From positions 1-5,945 of the forward strand of contig CAAENA010000023.1 in NCBI GenBank assembly GCA_900757205.1: DNA of 5,945 nucleotides. Direction: 5' to 3'. The DNA comes from an uncultured Collinsella sp. (GTDB taxonomy: Bacteria; Actinomycetota; Coriobacteriia; Coriobacteriales; Coriobacteriaceae). The position numbers and the translations under genes were made by a program. Below are positions 5,715 through 5,945 of this stretch, one piece after another; the stretch's first letter is position 1, and every line of letters starts with the position of its first letter. The notes under the pieces are model-generated. The model made no database searches. It was given only the letters and a program-made list of their open reading frames with translations, and was not told the origin of the DNA.

Positions 5715-5945
5715 ATGAAGACCATCAAGCTTGCTCCCGGTGAGCGCCTCGTTACCAACCAGCTCAACCGCAAGGGCGTGCTGCCGCAAAACATCGTCGA
5801 CGCCGCCCGCGATATCGTGGCCAACGTGCGTGCCAACGGCGATGCTGCGGTGCGCGATTACTGCCAGCGTTTTGACGGTGTTGAGCTGCAGAGCTTCCGT
5901 CTGCCGCAAGAGCAGATTGATGCCGCACTTGAAGGTCTCGATCCG
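5715..5945 (+). CDS. hisD: Histidinol dehydrogenase, N-terminal fragment
   Basis: The first 77 codons are present and the gene continues beyond the window. HisD is a cytoplasmic, zinc-dependent enzyme that oxidises L-histidinol to L-histidine in two NAD-linked steps. The fragment shows the family's N-terminal pattern: IVDAARDIVANVRANGDAAV at 27-46, then RDYCQRFDGVEL at 47-58 (the common VR-x-x-GD-x-A-x-x-x-Y/F-x-x-x-FDG motif), and LPQEQIDAAL at 63-72. The catalytic and metal-binding residues lie outside the window. AGGGGA at 5702-5707, 7 nt before the ATG, supports the start. The 105-nt gap after hisZG (5610-5714) holds only short GC-rich inverted repeats and the palindrome TCGATCGA at 5693-5700. 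I see no convincing promoter or terminator there, so co-transcription with hisZG is likely. Confidence 0.9.
   Translation, partial: MKTIKLAPGERLVTNQLNRKGVLPQNIVDAARDIVANVRANGDAAVRDYCQRFDGVELQSFRLPQEQIDAALEGLDP

Noticed and set aside
4998..5909. A 303-codon open frame on the minus strand across hisG and hisD
   Set aside because: It lies antisense to two well-recognised genes, has no recognisable protein features, and is explained by the GC-rich codon usage of the plus-strand genes.
1..5945. CRISPR arrays, insertion sequences, tRNA genes or attachment sites
   Set aside because: No spaced direct repeats, transposase frames, cloverleaf-like sequences or paired att-like repeats were seen.

Overview
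The window is GC-rich, uses strong purine-rich ribosome binding sites and encodes every gene on the + strand. Gene content and protein style suggest a gut actinobacterium of the class Coriobacteriia, with Collinsella as my best guess. That assignment is an inference from style; no rRNA or marker gene is present.

Left part (1-3724) is a carbohydrate uptake and processing locus. It opens with the last 58 codons of a SIS-fold phosphosugar enzyme resembling the C-terminus of the FrlB/GfrE-type fructosamine-6-phosphate deglycases. A strong intrinsic hairpin with a T-run follows. Next come four closely packed genes for a complete mannose-family phosphotransferase (PTS) permease: separate EIIA (274-690), EIIB (708-1178), EIIC (1187-1978) and EIID (1968-2804, overlapping EIIC by 11 nt). 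A possible promoter and a second hairpin-T-run element come after EIID, then a TIM-barrel sugar epimerase/isomerase that resembles FrlC (fructoselysine 3-epimerase). Together these suggest PTS import with phosphorylation of a sugar or sugar-amine conjugate, then cleavage or isomerisation of the 6-phosphate in the cytoplasm. The combination of FrlB-like SIS protein, four-gene Man-PTS and FrlC-like epimerase points to Amadori-type substrates such as fructoselysine or glucoselysine. The substrate is an inference and is not proven by the sequence.

Right part (3725-5945) is the start of a histidine biosynthesis operon. The 169-nt gap holds a weak candidate terminator, a weak candidate promoter and a perfect 12-bp stem-loop. 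It is followed by one 571-codon gene fusing HisZ (regulatory, HisRS-like) to a short-form HisG (ATP phosphoribosyltransferase), and, 105 nt later, by the N-terminal 77 codons of hisD, which runs off the window.

The points most worth following up are the probable Amadori-product PTS locus, the natural HisZ-HisG fusion, and the repeated layout of hairpins placed directly before ribosome binding sites. The two sugar-locus hairpins share the octamer TGCCGAAA after their T-runs.
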